Numbered from the stretch's first letter, positions 29,023 to 38,596 are shown. The stretch is DNA of 64,000 nucleotides from Streptomyces sp. NBC_00464 (GCF_036013915.1 NZ_CP107899.1:2294001-2358000); one strand, 5' to 3'. The notes: generated from the sequence alone by a model not told the origin. Numbers and translations are program-made.

Positions 29023-30273
29023 ATGTCCCGCACCGCCAGAAACGCCTCCACCGGCATCGGTATCGCCGTCGTTCTCGCTCTCGGTCTGACCGCGTGCGGC
29101 AGCTCCGGTGGCGAGGACGTCGCCGCGGACAAGAAGCAGACGCTCACTGTCTGGGCCATGGGGGCCGAGGGCGAGAAGCTCGCGGATGTGGCCAAGGTCT
29201 ACGAGAAGGCCAACCCGAACATCACCGTCAAGGTGACCCCGGTCGGCTGGGACGTCGCCCACCAGAAGCTCGTCTCCGCGGCCGCCGCCGGCACCATGCC
29301 GGACGTGGCGCAGATGGGCGGCAGCTACATGGGCGAGTTCTCCGAGCTCGGTGTGCTGGAGCCGGTCGACACCAAGACCTTCCAGAAGAAGGACTTCTTC
29401 CCGGCCGGCTGGAAGCAGGGCGAGGTGGACGGCCAGGCGTACGGCGTGCCGTGGTACGTCGACACCCGCGTCCTCTACTACCGCACCGACCTGGCGGAGA
29501 AGGCCGGCATCACCAAGGCTCCGACCAACTGGAAGGAGATGCAGGACCTCGCGACCGCCTACCAGAAGAAGGCGGACACCAAGTGGGGCCTGTCCATCCA
29601 GCCCAGCGGCCTGGACACGGTGCAGAACTTCTACTCCTTCCTGTACTCGGCCGGCGGCGAGATCGTCAACGACAAGGGCGAGGCCGTCATCGACAGCCCC
29701 GAGGCCGTCAAGGCGCTCAAGGAGTACGGCTCGTACTTCGACAAGGGGCTCTCCAACAAGTCCGTGCAGCCCGGCTACGACGTCGTGAAGGACTTCGGCA
29801 ACGGCCGCGTCCCGATGTTCTTCGGCGGCCCCTGGCACGTCACCCTGCTGAACGAGGGCCAGCCGCAGATCAAGGGCAAGTGGGCGGTGGCCAACGTGCC
29901 CGCCGACAAGTCCTCCACCTCGATGGCCGGCGGCTCCTCCCTGGTGATCTCCAAGGACAGCGAGCACAAGGCCGCTGCCACCCAGTTCATCAAGTACCTG
30001 ACGGACACCAAGGGCCAGGCCGACTGGTACGAGCGCACCAAGGACCTGCCGGCGAACACCGCCGCCTGGACCTCCGGTGACCTCGCCGACGACGCCGATC
30101 TGCAGATCTTCAAGAAGCAGATGGACACCGCCAAGTCCTCCCCGTCGCTGCCCAACCTGAGCGAGATCACCGACAAGGTCGACCAGGCCATAGCGAAGGT
30201 GACCCAGGGCAAGGCGTCCGCCGAGGACGCGCTGAAGACCGCGCAGTCCGAGATCGAAGGCCTCGTGAAGTAG
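29023..30273 (+). CDS. Sugar ABC transporter substrate-binding lipoprotein (CUT1)
   Basis: Family-1 sugar-binding lipoprotein of 416 aa. The signal is MSRTARNASTGIGIAVVLAL and the lipobox GLTAC, with cysteine 25. The mature protein begins GSSGGEDVAADKKQTLTVWA, and the CUT1 core shows MGAEGEKLADVAKVYEKANP, PDVAQMGGSYMGEF and GVPWYVDTRVLYYRTDLAEK. Such proteins bind mono- to oligosaccharides. AAGGAGGAG lies before ATG 29023. It is the first gene of the operon with two permeases and a GH1 enzyme. No ATPase is encoded; as in other streptomycetes a shared MsiK-type ATPase elsewhere is expected. Confidence 0.93.
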   Translation: MSRTARNASTGIGIAVVLALGLTACGSSGGEDVAADKKQTLTVWAMGAEGEKLADVAKVYEKANPNITVKVTPVGWDVAHQKLVSAAAAGTMPDVAQMGGSYMGEFSELGVLEPVDTKTFQKKDFFPAGWKQGEVDGQAYGVPWYVDTRVLYYRTDLAEKAGITKAPTNWKEMQDLATAYQKKADTKWGLSIQPSGLDTVQNFYSFLYSAGGEIVNDKGEAVIDSPEAVKALKEYGSYFDKGLSNKSVQPGYDVVKDFGNGRVPMFFGGPWHVTLLNEGQPQIKGKWAVANVPADKSSTSMAGGSSLVISKDSEHKAAATQFIKYLTDTKGQADWYERTKDLPANTAAWTSGDLADDADLQIFKKQMDTAKSSPSLPNLSEITDKVDQAIAKVTQGKASAEDALKTAQSEIEGLVK

Positions 30274-30278
30274 GAGCC

Positions 30279-31268
30279 ATGAGCACCACGACCGGAAAGG
30301 CCGCACAGCCGGCCAAGGTGCAGGCCGGGCCGGGGACCACGTCCCCGGCCGCCGGGCCCAAGGGTTCACGACGTCGCAGGAAGTCCTCGATGGGCGTGCA
30401 GAACATGGCCGGATGGCTGTTCTCCACTCCCTTCCTCGTGCTCTTCCTCGTCTTCATGGCCGTCCCGATCATCGCCACGCTGGTGATGAGCTTCACGGAC
30501 TTCGGGCTGCGCAACGTGACGCACCCGCTGGACGCGAACTTCATCGGCTTCGAGAACTACACCAAGCTGTTCAGCGACGAGAAGTTCCTCAAGTCGCTGT
30601 TCAACACGGCGTACTTCGTGGTCGTCGGCGTCCCGCTGACGATCCTCCTCGGACTGGTCGTCGCCGTACTGCTGAACAACGGCATCGACCGGGCCCGGAC
30701 CTTCTTCCGCGTCGGCTTCTACGCCCCGGTCGTCACCACCATCGTCGCGGTCGCCGTCGTCTGGCGCTTCGTCCTCGACCCGAGCGACGGTCTCGTCGCG
30801 GGCCTCTTCTCCGAAGTGGGTCTCACCGCGCCGGACTTCCTCGGCTCCGAGAAGCTCGCCATGCCGTCGATGATCGCGATGGCGGTCTGGCGCAACCTGG
30901 GCACGGTCATGGTGCTCTTCATCGCCGGTCTCCAGGCCATCCCCACCGAGGTGCGGGAAGCGGCGCGACTGGACGGCGCGAACATCTGGCAGGAGTTCAA
31001 GGGCATCACGGTCCCGCTGCTGCGGCCCACGCTGCTCTACGCCACGGTGATCACCACCATCGGCTACCTCAACGTGTTCGAGGAGCCCTTCGTGATGACG
31101 CAGGGCGGCCCCTCGGACTCGACGCTCACCGTCTCGCTGAACATGTACCGCGAGGGCTTCAACTTCTTCCACATGGGCTATGCGAGCGCCATGGCGTATG
31201 TCCTCTTCGTAGTGATCATGGGCATCACGGTGCTGCAGCTCCGACTGCTGAAGGACAACACGAAATGA
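30279..31268 (+). CDS. Sugar ABC transporter permease (MalF/CebF-like)
   Basis: CUT1 permease of 329 aa. A low-complexity cytoplasmic leader of about 40 residues ends in SRRRRKSSMG, then helix 1 NMAGWLFSTPFLVLFLVFMA. The docking loop is EVREAARLDGANIWQEFKGI, followed by TVPLLRPTLLYATVITTIGY. Its ribosome site includes the stop codon of the upstream gene (TAGGAGCC before ATG 30279). It overlaps the second permease by 4 nt. About six membrane segments are visible. Confidence 0.93.
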   Translation: MSTTTGKAAQPAKVQAGPGTTSPAAGPKGSRRRRKSSMGVQNMAGWLFSTPFLVLFLVFMAVPIIATLVMSFTDFGLRNVTHPLDANFIGFENYTKLFSDEKFLKSLFNTAYFVVVGVPLTILLGLVVAVLLNNGIDRARTFFRVGFYAPVVTTIVAVAVVWRFVLDPSDGLVAGLFSEVGLTAPDFLGSEKLAMPSMIAMAVWRNLGTVMVLFIAGLQAIPTEVREAARLDGANIWQEFKGITVPLLRPTLLYATVITTIGYLNVFEEPFVMTQGGPSDSTLTVSLNMYREGFNFFHMGYASAMAYVLFVVIMGITVLQLRLLKDNTK

Positions 31269-32176
31269 GCGCCACCAGTGCACCGGGCGCCGTCTCGACG
31301 GCGCCGTCGAAGAAGCCCGGGAACGACGGGAAGCCCGGCCGTCCCAAGCGGCCGCGTTCGCTGAAGCGGGTCCTCGTCTACGTCCTGCTCTCGCTCGGGC
31401 TGCTGATCATGTCGGCGCCGTTCCTGTGGATGGCCGTCTCCGCGTTCAAGACGACGAGCGAGCTGACCGCCAGCCCGCCGGTCTGGATCCCGACCGAGTG
31501 GACCCTGGACAACTTCCGGGACCTGCTCGACAAGCTCGATCTGCCGCTGTACTTCATGAACTCGGTGATCGTGGCGGTGCTGGTCACCGTCTCGAACCTG
31601 GTGTTCTGCTCGATGCTCGGGTACGCCCTGGCCAAGCTGAAGTTCGCCGGCCGCAACAAGATCTTCGGTCTGGTGCTCGGCGCCCTCATGGTGCCCGGCA
31701 ACCTGATGCTCCTGCCGCTGTTCGTGCTGATGAGCAAGATGGGCCTGATCGACTCGTACGCCGGTCTGGTGCTGCCGTTCGCGGCGGGCGCCTTCGGGGT
31801 CTTCCTGATGCGCCAGTTCATGCAGTCGATCCCGGACGAGCTGCTGGAAGCGGCCCGGATGGACGGCGCCGGCGAGTGGTACATCTTCTGGCGGATCGTG
31901 ATGCCGCTGGTCAAGCCCGCCCTGGCGACGCTGTCGATCTTCACGTTCCTCGGGTCCTGGAACAACTTCGTCTGGCCGCTCATCGCGACCAACGACCCCG
32001 ACAAGTACACCCTCCCGGTCGCCCTGGCGACGTTCGCCACCGACCCGAACAAGGCGGGTGGCTCCAACGGCATGCTGATGGCCGGGTCCTTCCTGATCGT
32101 GCTGCCGGTCCTGGTCGTCTTCATCGCGCTCCAGCGCCACTTCACCCAGGGCATCGCCACGGCGGGCATGAAGTAG
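31265..32176 (+). CDS. Sugar ABC transporter permease (MalG/CebG-like)
   Basis: CUT1 permease of 303 aa starting with ATG 31265 in an ATGA overlap. The first 37 residues are a disordered, basic leader (KKPGNDGKPGRPKRPRSLKR), then helix 1 VLVYVLLSLGLLIMSAPFLW. The docking motif is ELLEAARMDGAGEWYIFWRI with VMPLVKPALATLSIFTFLGS. The C-terminus QGIATAGMK is typical of MalG-type proteins. The GH1 gene follows after 89 bp. Confidence 0.93.
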   Translation: MSATSAPGAVSTAPSKKPGNDGKPGRPKRPRSLKRVLVYVLLSLGLLIMSAPFLWMAVSAFKTTSELTASPPVWIPTEWTLDNFRDLLDKLDLPLYFMNSVIVAVLVTVSNLVFCSMLGYALAKLKFAGRNKIFGLVLGALMVPGNLMLLPLFVLMSKMGLIDSYAGLVLPFAAGAFGVFLMRQFMQSIPDELLEAARMDGAGEWYIFWRIVMPLVKPALATLSIFTFLGSWNNFVWPLIATNDPDKYTLPVALATFATDPNKAGGSNGMLMAGSFLIVLPVLVVFIALQRHFTQGIATAGMK

Positions 32177-32265
32177 CCCGCCGGCCCCACCGACACGTAC
32201 GAGGCCGCGCACCCCACACCCCGCGCCCGGCCACACCCCTTCACGCACCAGAAAGACAGTTTGCG

Positions 32266-33468
32266 ATGACTCACACCCAGGTCCCGTTCCCCGAAGGCTT
32301 CCTGTGGGGCGCCTCCACGGCCGCCCACCAGATCGAGGGCAACAACACCAACAGCGACTGGTGGGTCAAGGAGCACACCGCGGGCACCCACATCCAGGAG
32401 CCCAGCCTGGACGCCTGCGACAGCTACCACCGCTGGCACGAGGACATGGACGTGCTGGCCGGACTGGGCTTCACCGACTACCGGTTCTCCATCGAGTGGG
32501 CCCGCATCGAGCCCGCCGAGGGCCAGTTCTCCCGGGCCGAGCTCGCGCACTACCGCCGGATGGTCGAGGGCGCCATCGAGCGCGGGCTGCGCCCCATGGT
32601 CACCCTGCACCACTTCACCGTCCCCCAGTGGTTCGAGGCCCGCGGCGGCTTCACCTCCGAGGGCGCGACCGAGCTGTTCGCCCGCTACGTCGCGGCCTGC
32701 GCACCGGTCATCGGCGAAGGCGTCAGCCACGTCTGCACCATCAACGAGCCGAACATGATCGCCGTCATGGCGGGCCAGGCCAAGCGCGGCGACATCGGCT
32801 TCCCGCCCGCCGGTCTGCCGACCCCGGACGACGAGACCACCGTGGCCGTGATCGCCGCCCACCACGCGGCCGTCAAGGAGGTCAAGGCGATCAACGCCGA
32901 CATCCAGGTCGGCTGGACCATCGCCAACCAGGTCTACCAGGCCCTCCCCGGCGCCGAAGAGGTCACCGCGGCCTACCGTCACCCCCGCGAGGACGTCTTC
33001 ATCGAGGCCGCCCGCGGCGACGACTGGATCGGCGTGCAGTCCTACACCCGGACGAAGATCGGCACCGACGGCCCGATCCCGACCTCGGACGACGTCGAGC
33101 GCACCCTCACGCAGTGGGAGTACTACCCCTCCGCCGTCGGGTACGCGCTGCGCCACACCGCCGACATCGTCGGCCACAACGTGCCGCTGATCGTCACCGA
33201 GAACGGCATCGCCACCGACGTCGACAGCCGCCGCATCGACTACTACACCGGCGCGCTGAACGAGGTCGCCTCCGCCCTGGAGGACGGCCTCAACATTCAG
33301 GGCTACCTGGCCTGGAGCGCGCTCGACAACTACGAGTGGGGCTCCTACAAGCCCACCTTCGGCCTCATCGGCTGGAACCCGGAGACGTTCGAGCGGCTGC
33401 CGAAGCCGTCCGCCGTCTGGCTGGGCGAGATGGGCCGCACCCGCGCGCTGCCGCGCGACGCCGGCTGA
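32266..33468 (+). CDS. GH1 beta-glucosidase
   Basis: Cytoplasmic family-1 glycoside hydrolase, 400 aa, expected to split imported beta-linked disaccharides. It opens PFPEGFLWGASTAAHQIEGN, a GH1 signature. The acid/base is E161 in TINEPN and the nucleophile E312 in IVTENG. The substrate-binding segment WSALDNYEWGSYKPTFGLI is intact. At 400 aa it is shorter than the usual 440-480, with the loss spread over loops rather than a broken end. No signal peptide. Last gene of the ABC operon; a hairpin follows. Beta-glycosidase specificity (glucoside or other) cannot be fixed from sequence. Confidence 0.92.
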   Translation: MTHTQVPFPEGFLWGASTAAHQIEGNNTNSDWWVKEHTAGTHIQEPSLDACDSYHRWHEDMDVLAGLGFTDYRFSIEWARIEPAEGQFSRAELAHYRRMVEGAIERGLRPMVTLHHFTVPQWFEARGGFTSEGATELFARYVAACAPVIGEGVSHVCTINEPNMIAVMAGQAKRGDIGFPPAGLPTPDDETTVAVIAAHHAAVKEVKAINADIQVGWTIANQVYQALPGAEEVTAAYRHPREDVFIEAARGDDWIGVQSYTRTKIGTDGPIPTSDDVERTLTQWEYYPSAVGYALRHTADIVGHNVPLIVTENGIATDVDSRRIDYYTGALNEVASALEDGLNIQGYLAWSALDNYEWGSYKPTFGLIGWNPETFERLPKPSAVWLGEMGRTRALPRDAG

Positions 33469-33508
33469 GACCGGCCCCATGACCGGGAGCTCCTGACGGC
33501 TCCCGCGC

Positions 33509-33550
33509 GTACGGAAGCCGGCGGAACCTGACATCCGCCGGTTTCCGTAC
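33509..33550 (+). terminator. Hairpin terminator of the sugar operon
   Basis: 17-bp arms (33509-33525 and 33534-33550) with a single G-U wobble and an 8-nt loop, 40 bp after the GH1 stop. A smaller GGGAGC/GCTCCC stem (33485-33503) precedes it. No gene lies in 33469-33728. Confidence 0.8.
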
Positions 33551-33728
33551 CGCACCTTCCGCACCACCCGCACCTTCAGCTTCACCGCACCAACGGCGCG
33601 GCCCGGGTCCCACAGCCCCGGCCGTGCCGACAGCCGTACCCGAAAGCGGCGGCGGAGGCGCGCCTCCGCCGCATCGAGCACGCCACGGAACTCCCCATCC
33701 CCCTTCTGCCACCGGGAGCTGGACCTTC

Positions 33729-35201
33729 ATGGACCGTCGCACGTTTCTCACCGCCGCCGGGACCGGGGCCGCCGCCCTGTCCCTCGGAGCCGTATCCGCG
33801 CCCTCGGCAGGCGCCGCCCCGCTCGGCCGCACCCCGGACCCGCAGCTGCTGCTGCGCTGGTTCCGTGACACGTACCGTTCGATCGAGGCAATGACCACCG
33901 GTCTCGGTCTCGCCGTCGACAAGATCGACGTGAGCGGGCCGGACGGCCCCGTCCAGTCACGCCAGACCTCGCCGACCAACATCGGCTGCGGCCTCTGGTC
34001 CACCGTCGCCGCCGCCGGACTGGGCGTGATCAGCGACGCCACGATGCGGCGCAGGCTGGAGCTCACCGTCCGGTCCGTCGAGCGGTTGGAGCGCCACCAC
34101 GGCTTCTGGCTCAACTGGTACGACGCGCACGACGGTTCGGTGCTGACCGAGTGGCCCGGCACCGGTGACCCGGTCCGCCCGTTCCTCTCGTCCGTCGACA
34201 ACGCCTGGCTGATCACCGGCCTGCGCATCGCCGCGGACGCGGCCCCCGCGCTGCGCCCGCGCATCGCCCGCATCCTGTCGGACGCCGACTGGTCGTACTA
34301 CTACACGCCCTACGACCCGGCCGACCCGGTCGCCGGCCCCGGCCAGTTGCGCGGCGGCTTCTGGACGGACACCGAGGAGCCCACCGGCCACCACTACGGG
34401 GCCCTCAACACCGAGCCCCGCATGGCCAGTTACCTAGGAATCGCGGACGGCTCGCTGCCCGCCGACCACTACTGGCACCTGCTGCGCACCATGGTCCCCG
34501 GCAACGGCCAGGAGCAGGAGCCGCAGGGCAGCTACGTGGCGATGGACGGCATCCGCGTCTGGCAGGGCCACTACACGCACCGCGGCCGCAAGCTCGTCCC
34601 CACCTGGGGCGGGTCGATGTTCGAGGCGCTGATGGTCCCGCTGTTCGTACCGGAGCCGGAGTGGTCGCCGCAGTCGTGGGGCCGTACCCATCAGCGCTAT
34701 GTGCGCAGCCAGATCGAGCACGGCATGACGGAGGCGGAGTACGGCTACTGGGGATTCTCGCCCGCCAACATCCCCGAGGGCGGCTATCAGGAGTACGGCG
34801 TCGACGCGCTCGGCATGCAGGTCGACGGTTACGCCTCCAACACCGACCGTACGTACACGACGGACGGTGCTCCGCTGCCGCCCGCGTCGGCGTTCACCAA
34901 CGGCGTGGTGACCCCGCACGCCTCGTTCCTCGCGCTGCCGTACGCGCCGGCCGAGGCGGTGGCGAACCTGCGGGCGCTGGACCGCGACTTCGGCGCGTAC
35001 CACGACGGCTACGGCTTCCGGGACTCCGTCAACGTCTCCACCGGACGGGTCAGCGACTATCTGCTCGCCCTCGACCAGGGAATGATCACGGCGGCCCTGG
35101 CCCAGGCGCTCCGCCCCGGCCTCCTGCAACAGCCGTTCCGGACGGGTGGGTTCCGTTCCCGCGTACGGCCGCTGCTCGCCAAGGAGCGCTTCAGTATCTG
35201 A
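33729..35201 (+). CDS. Tat-exported glycoamylase-like (PF10091/GH144-type) protein
   Basis: Secreted protein of 490 aa. The N-terminus MDRRTFLTAAGTGAAALSLG is a Tat signal ending near SAGAA. The body matches the glycoamylase-like alpha/alpha-barrel pattern: SPTNIGCGLWSTVAAAGLGV, GFWLNWYDAHDGSVLTEWPG, FLSSVDNAWLITGLRIAAD, PTWGGSMFEALMVPLFVPEP, and YGYWGFSPANIPEGGYQEYG. Acidic residues in these segments are candidates for catalysis. Members of this fold include endo-beta-1,2-glucanases (GH144), so beta-1,2-glucan is one possible substrate. It lies 260 bp after the GH1 gene on the same strand, behind a terminator. Family call is from remembered motifs and should be treated as likely, not proven. 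Confidence 0.65.
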   Translation: MDRRTFLTAAGTGAAALSLGAVSAPSAGAAPLGRTPDPQLLLRWFRDTYRSIEAMTTGLGLAVDKIDVSGPDGPVQSRQTSPTNIGCGLWSTVAAAGLGVISDATMRRRLELTVRSVERLERHHGFWLNWYDAHDGSVLTEWPGTGDPVRPFLSSVDNAWLITGLRIAADAAPALRPRIARILSDADWSYYYTPYDPADPVAGPGQLRGGFWTDTEEPTGHHYGALNTEPRMASYLGIADGSLPADHYWHLLRTMVPGNGQEQEPQGSYVAMDGIRVWQGHYTHRGRKLVPTWGGSMFEALMVPLFVPEPEWSPQSWGRTHQRYVRSQIEHGMTEAEYGYWGFSPANIPEGGYQEYGVDALGMQVDGYASNTDRTYTTDGAPLPPASAFTNGVVTPHASFLALPYAPAEAVANLRALDRDFGAYHDGYGFRDSVNVSTGRVSDYLLALDQGMITAALAQALRPGLLQQPFRTGGFRSRVRPLLAKERFSI

Positions 35202-35217
35202 GCCGGCCCCGCCGGAG

Positions 35218-36273
35218 TCAGTGCCAGCCCTCCCGGTACGCCGCCCAGTCGCCGTCCTCCGCGGCGAAGTCGACGTACAGCGCCACCCCGAACCGCTCCC
35301 GGCCGCGGTCGGTGCGCCCCAGCCCCAGTCTGGTGCCGCGGACCGCGGCCGCGACCGTCTCGGCCGATCCGTGGTGGCCCAGGTCGTTCTCGTGGAAGAA
35401 CGGCAGGCCCATCAGCAGATCGGTGTCGCGGGGCGTCACTTCGAGGGCAAGCGACGTCTGCTCGGCGACGTACCCGCCGAACAGCCCCTCCAGCGGCATC
35501 CAGGTGTCGTACGACATGACGGCGATCTGGTCGACCCTGCGGGCCACCTGCCCGAAGTACTTCTGCGACCACCACTTGCCCCGGCCGGTGAGCGCGCCGA
35601 GGACGCTCTGCGCGGCGGGCAGCGGGTCGATCTGGTGGGCGGCGACGGAGAGCGGCACCTCGCGGGCCCGGGTGAGAGCGTGCAGGTCGTCCAGGAGCGA
35701 GAGGTAGTGCGCGTCGCCGGAGTGCAGCGGCTCCAGGTCGAAGTGCACCCCGTCGAACCCGGCGTCCAGGATCCGCCGCGCCGAGCCGACGACCGCCTCG
35801 CGTGACGCGGCACGCTCCAGGCGCAGCCCGTCGGGCCCCTCGCTCGCCAGCCTGTCCCCGAGCCATGCCTGGACGCGGATGCCGGGCATGGTGCGGTGCA
35901 CGGCATCGATCAGCCAGTGGGCCCGGGGGTAGCGGGCGGCGGGCAGGGTGCCGTCGTGCTCCAGGGGCCCGGCGTGGACGTACAGGTCCTTGATGCCCGT
36001 GCCCTTGATCCGGGCGGCGAACGCGGCGAGGTCGGCGTCCTTCTTCCGCCCGTCGACCCAGGCGTGCCCCAGCCAGATGGCGTCGCGGCCACGGGTCCGG
36101 GTGCCGTCCCCGGGATCACCGGTGTAGTTGAGCCGCAGCGCGACACCTGCCGTGAGGACCGGCACCACGATCACCAGGACCAGCGCCAGCGCGATCCGCC
36201 GCGGCCAGGTGCTGAGCATCCGGGCCGCCCCGCTCCGTACCGCGGCGGACGCCCGCCCCATTCGCTCACGCAC
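35218..36273 (-). CDS. Membrane-anchored GH18-like TIM-barrel protein
   Basis: Protein of 351 aa. GTG 36273 has AGGGGG seven bases upstream. Residues about 25-45 form one membrane helix (RRIALALVLVIVVPVLTAGV), and the rest faces outward. The barrel shows DLYVHAGPL, VQAWLG, then FDGVHFDLEPL with E181 in the place of the GH18 proton donor, later VAAHQIDPLP and IAVMSYDTWM. The pattern DGxxxDxE is the GH18 catalytic signature in shortened form (the first of the usual aspartates is H). It may act on cell-wall or other glycans. Convergent with the glycoamylase-like gene (16-bp gap) and divergent from the TPM gene. Confidence 0.75.
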   Translation of the reverse strand: MRERMGRASAAVRSGAARMLSTWPRRIALALVLVIVVPVLTAGVALRLNYTGDPGDGTRTRGRDAIWLGHAWVDGRKKDADLAAFAARIKGTGIKDLYVHAGPLEHDGTLPAARYPRAHWLIDAVHRTMPGIRVQAWLGDRLASEGPDGLRLERAASREAVVGSARRILDAGFDGVHFDLEPLHSGDAHYLSLLDDLHALTRAREVPLSVAAHQIDPLPAAQSVLGALTGRGKWWSQKYFGQVARRVDQIAVMSYDTWMPLEGLFGGYVAEQTSLALEVTPRDTDLLMGLPFFHENDLGHHGSAETVAAAVRGTRLGLGRTDRGRERFGVALYVDFAAEDGDWAAYREGWH

Positions 36274-36289
36274 GTGCGTGCCCCCTGTA

Positions 36290-36323
36290 TGTCTCGGTCG
36301 TATGTCTCGGTGTGTGTCTCGGT
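36290..36323. repeat. Three short TGTCTCGGT repeats upstream of the GH18-like gene
   Basis: TGTCTCGGT at 36290-36298, 36303-36311 and 36315-36323, spaced 13 and 12 bp, just upstream of the GTG start on the minus strand. Could be slipped-strand repeat or tandem regulator sites. Confidence 0.5.
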
Positions 36324-36478
36324 GTACTCCGGCTGTACGAACGGGCTGGGCGCGTCCCTCGGTGCGCCATGCCCGTACGAACAGCAGGACGCGCCAGGTG
36401 AGGGGCCCGTTCCCGGGCCAGGTGTGCGGAGCGTGTGCCGGGTCGCGGGGCTCCTGAGCCGGACATAGCCTCACAAAC

Positions 36479-38596
36479 GTGATGCCGCCTGTGAGCCGAA
36501 CCCGGATCCTCATACCGGGCCGGGCCCTGCTCACCGTGCTGTTGACGGTGTGCTGGCTGGCCCTGTCCCCCGCGCTGACCGCTCGCGCCGACGACCCCAT
36601 CACGCTGTCCCGGGACGGGCAGATCACCGACAAGGTCGGTGCGCTCGGGGACCGCAGGGCCCAGGTGGTCACCGCGCTCGACCGGCTCTACGACCAGCGC
36701 CGCATCCAGCTCTTCGTGGCGTACGTCCGTGACTTCTCCGGGCGCTCCGCCCAGGACTGGGCCGATCAGACGGCCGACCGCAACGGGCTCGGCCTCGATG
36801 ACGTGCTGCTGGCCGTCGCCACCCACGACCGGCAGTACGCGTACTCCGTCGACCAGGACTCCCGGCTCACCGACGCGCAGCTCCAGGACGTGGCGAGCAC
36901 CGCCATCGAGCCGGCGCTCAAGGAGAACGACTGGGCGGGTGCCGCGATCGGGGCCGCCGACGGGTACTCCGCCGTCCTGGCCGGTTCGCCCGTCCCCACC
37001 CCCGCCATCACCCCGGGCGCCGACGACCCCGGAACGGGGAGCTCCGGCGGGACGAGTACCGGTGACCTGGTGCTGCCGATCGTCCTCGTCGGCGGCGTCG
37101 CAGCCGTCGCGGCGTACGCCTTCACCCGGCGCAAGCGGCGCGCCACCACCCGTACGACGCCCGCCGCGACGGGCTGGGGTCCGGCCGGAGCCGGGCCGGG
37201 CGAACCGGCGCAGCCGCCCACTCCCCTCCCCGAACTCGACGCACAGGCGAAGCAGACGCTCGTCGACACGGACGACGCGGTCCGCACGAGCGACGAGGAA
37301 CTCGGATTCGCCACCGCCCAGTTCGGCGAGGAGGCCGCCGCACCGTTCACCGAGGCGGTCACGTATGCCAAGGGCGAGCTGACGGCGGCCTTCCGGCTGC
37401 GCCAGCAGCTCGACGACGCCATTCCGGAGGACGACGCCACCCGACGCCGGATGCTGGACGAGATCATCAGCCGCTGCGCGGACGCCAACGACCGGCTGGA
37501 CGCGGTCTCCGAGGACTTCGACCGGCTGCGCGAACTGGAACGCAACGCCCCGCAGGCACTGGCGGCGGCCGAGAGTCGGTTCCGGACGCTCGCCGGCCGG
37601 GCCTCCGCCGCCGAGGCCACGCTCGTCTCGATGCGCGGCAGTTACGCGGAGTCGGCTTCGGCCCCCGTCGCGGGCGACATCGAACAGGCCAAGGACCGGC
37701 TCGTCTTCGCGACGTCCTCGCTCAACCAGGCCCGGCAGGCGGCCGACAGCGGCGACAACTCCGCGGCGGCGGTGTACGTACGGGCCACCGAGGGTGCGAT
37801 CGGCCAGGCGGCCACCCTCGTCGACGGCATCGACCGGCGCGCGCGGGAACTCGGCGAGGCGGCGGGCAGGCTGACGGCCGCGCTCACCGAGATGGAGACG
37901 GACCTGGCAGATGCGGGCGGGCTGCTGGAGGGCACGGGGCAGGGGGTGTCCACCGCGGACCTCCGCGGCCGGATCGCCCGTGCGCAGTCCGTGGCCCGTG
38001 ATGTGCGGGAGGAGGTCGAGGCGGGTCCGTACGACCCCATCGACGCCCTGCGCCGGGTGGAGGAGGCGGACGCGGTGCTGGACGAGGCGCTGGCCGGTGC
38101 GCGCGAGAAGGAGCAGGGCAACCAGCGGGCCCGTTCCCTCCTCGACCAGGCGTTGCTCACCGCGCGGTCGGCGATCGGGGCCGCCGCCGACTACGTCTCC
38201 ACCAACCGGGGCGCGGTCGGCAGTCAGGCCCGGACCCGGCTGACGGAGGCCCAGCGGCGGCTGGAGCGGGCCGGCGAGCTGGCCGGGGCCGACGATCCGC
38301 AGGCCGCGCTGGCCGAGGCGCAGCGGGCGGACGCGCTGGCCGGGGAGGCGCGGAGCCTCGCGGAGCAGGACGTGCGCGCGTACGGGGGCCGTGGCGGTCC
38401 GGGCGGCATGCCGGGAGGGGGCGGCGCGGGCGGCGGCATGGGTGGTGCGGTCCTCGGCGGGATCATCCTCGGCGGGCTCCTGGGCGGTGGCGGGCGAGGG
38501 GGCGGGTTCGGAGGCGGCGGCTTCGGCGGCGGCGGCCCGGGCAGCTTCGGCGGCGGGGGGACGCGCGGCCGGCGGGGCGGCGGCGGCCGCTTCTGA
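36479..38596 (+). CDS. TPM-domain membrane protein with glycine-rich tail
   Basis: Protein of 705 aa (704 if it starts at ATG 36482). A signal peptide (TVLLTVCWLALSPALTARA) precedes a TPM domain (about 35-170; DKVGALGDRRAQVVTALDRL, QDWADQTADRNGLGLDDVLL). A membrane helix follows (LVLPIVLVGGVAAVAAYAF, about 200). A long intracellular helical region of about 430 residues with coiled-coil character comes next, then a Gly-rich C-terminus (GGMPGGGGAGGGMGG and repeats of GGGFGG). No clear ribosome site is seen, so a leaderless message is possible. The pspA gene follows after 68 bp. TPM proteins and PspA are both linked to membrane or photosystem repair in other bacteria; joint action here is inferred. 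Confidence 0.85.
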   Translation: MMPPVSRTRILIPGRALLTVLLTVCWLALSPALTARADDPITLSRDGQITDKVGALGDRRAQVVTALDRLYDQRRIQLFVAYVRDFSGRSAQDWADQTADRNGLGLDDVLLAVATHDRQYAYSVDQDSRLTDAQLQDVASTAIEPALKENDWAGAAIGAADGYSAVLAGSPVPTPAITPGADDPGTGSSGGTSTGDLVLPIVLVGGVAAVAAYAFTRRKRRATTRTTPAATGWGPAGAGPGEPAQPPTPLPELDAQAKQTLVDTDDAVRTSDEELGFATAQFGEEAAAPFTEAVTYAKGELTAAFRLRQQLDDAIPEDDATRRRMLDEIISRCADANDRLDAVSEDFDRLRELERNAPQALAAAESRFRTLAGRASAAEATLVSMRGSYAESASAPVAGDIEQAKDRLVFATSSLNQARQAADSGDNSAAAVYVRATEGAIGQAATLVDGIDRRARELGEAAGRLTAALTEMETDLADAGGLLEGTGQGVSTADLRGRIARAQSVARDVREEVEAGPYDPIDALRRVEEADAVLDEALAGAREKEQGNQRARSLLDQALLTARSAIGAAADYVSTNRGAVGSQARTRLTEAQRRLERAGELAGADDPQAALAEAQRADALAGEARSLAEQDVRAYGGRGGPGGMPGGGGAGGGMGGAVLGGIILGGLLGGGGRGGGFGGGGFGGGGPGSFGGGGTRGRRGGGGRF

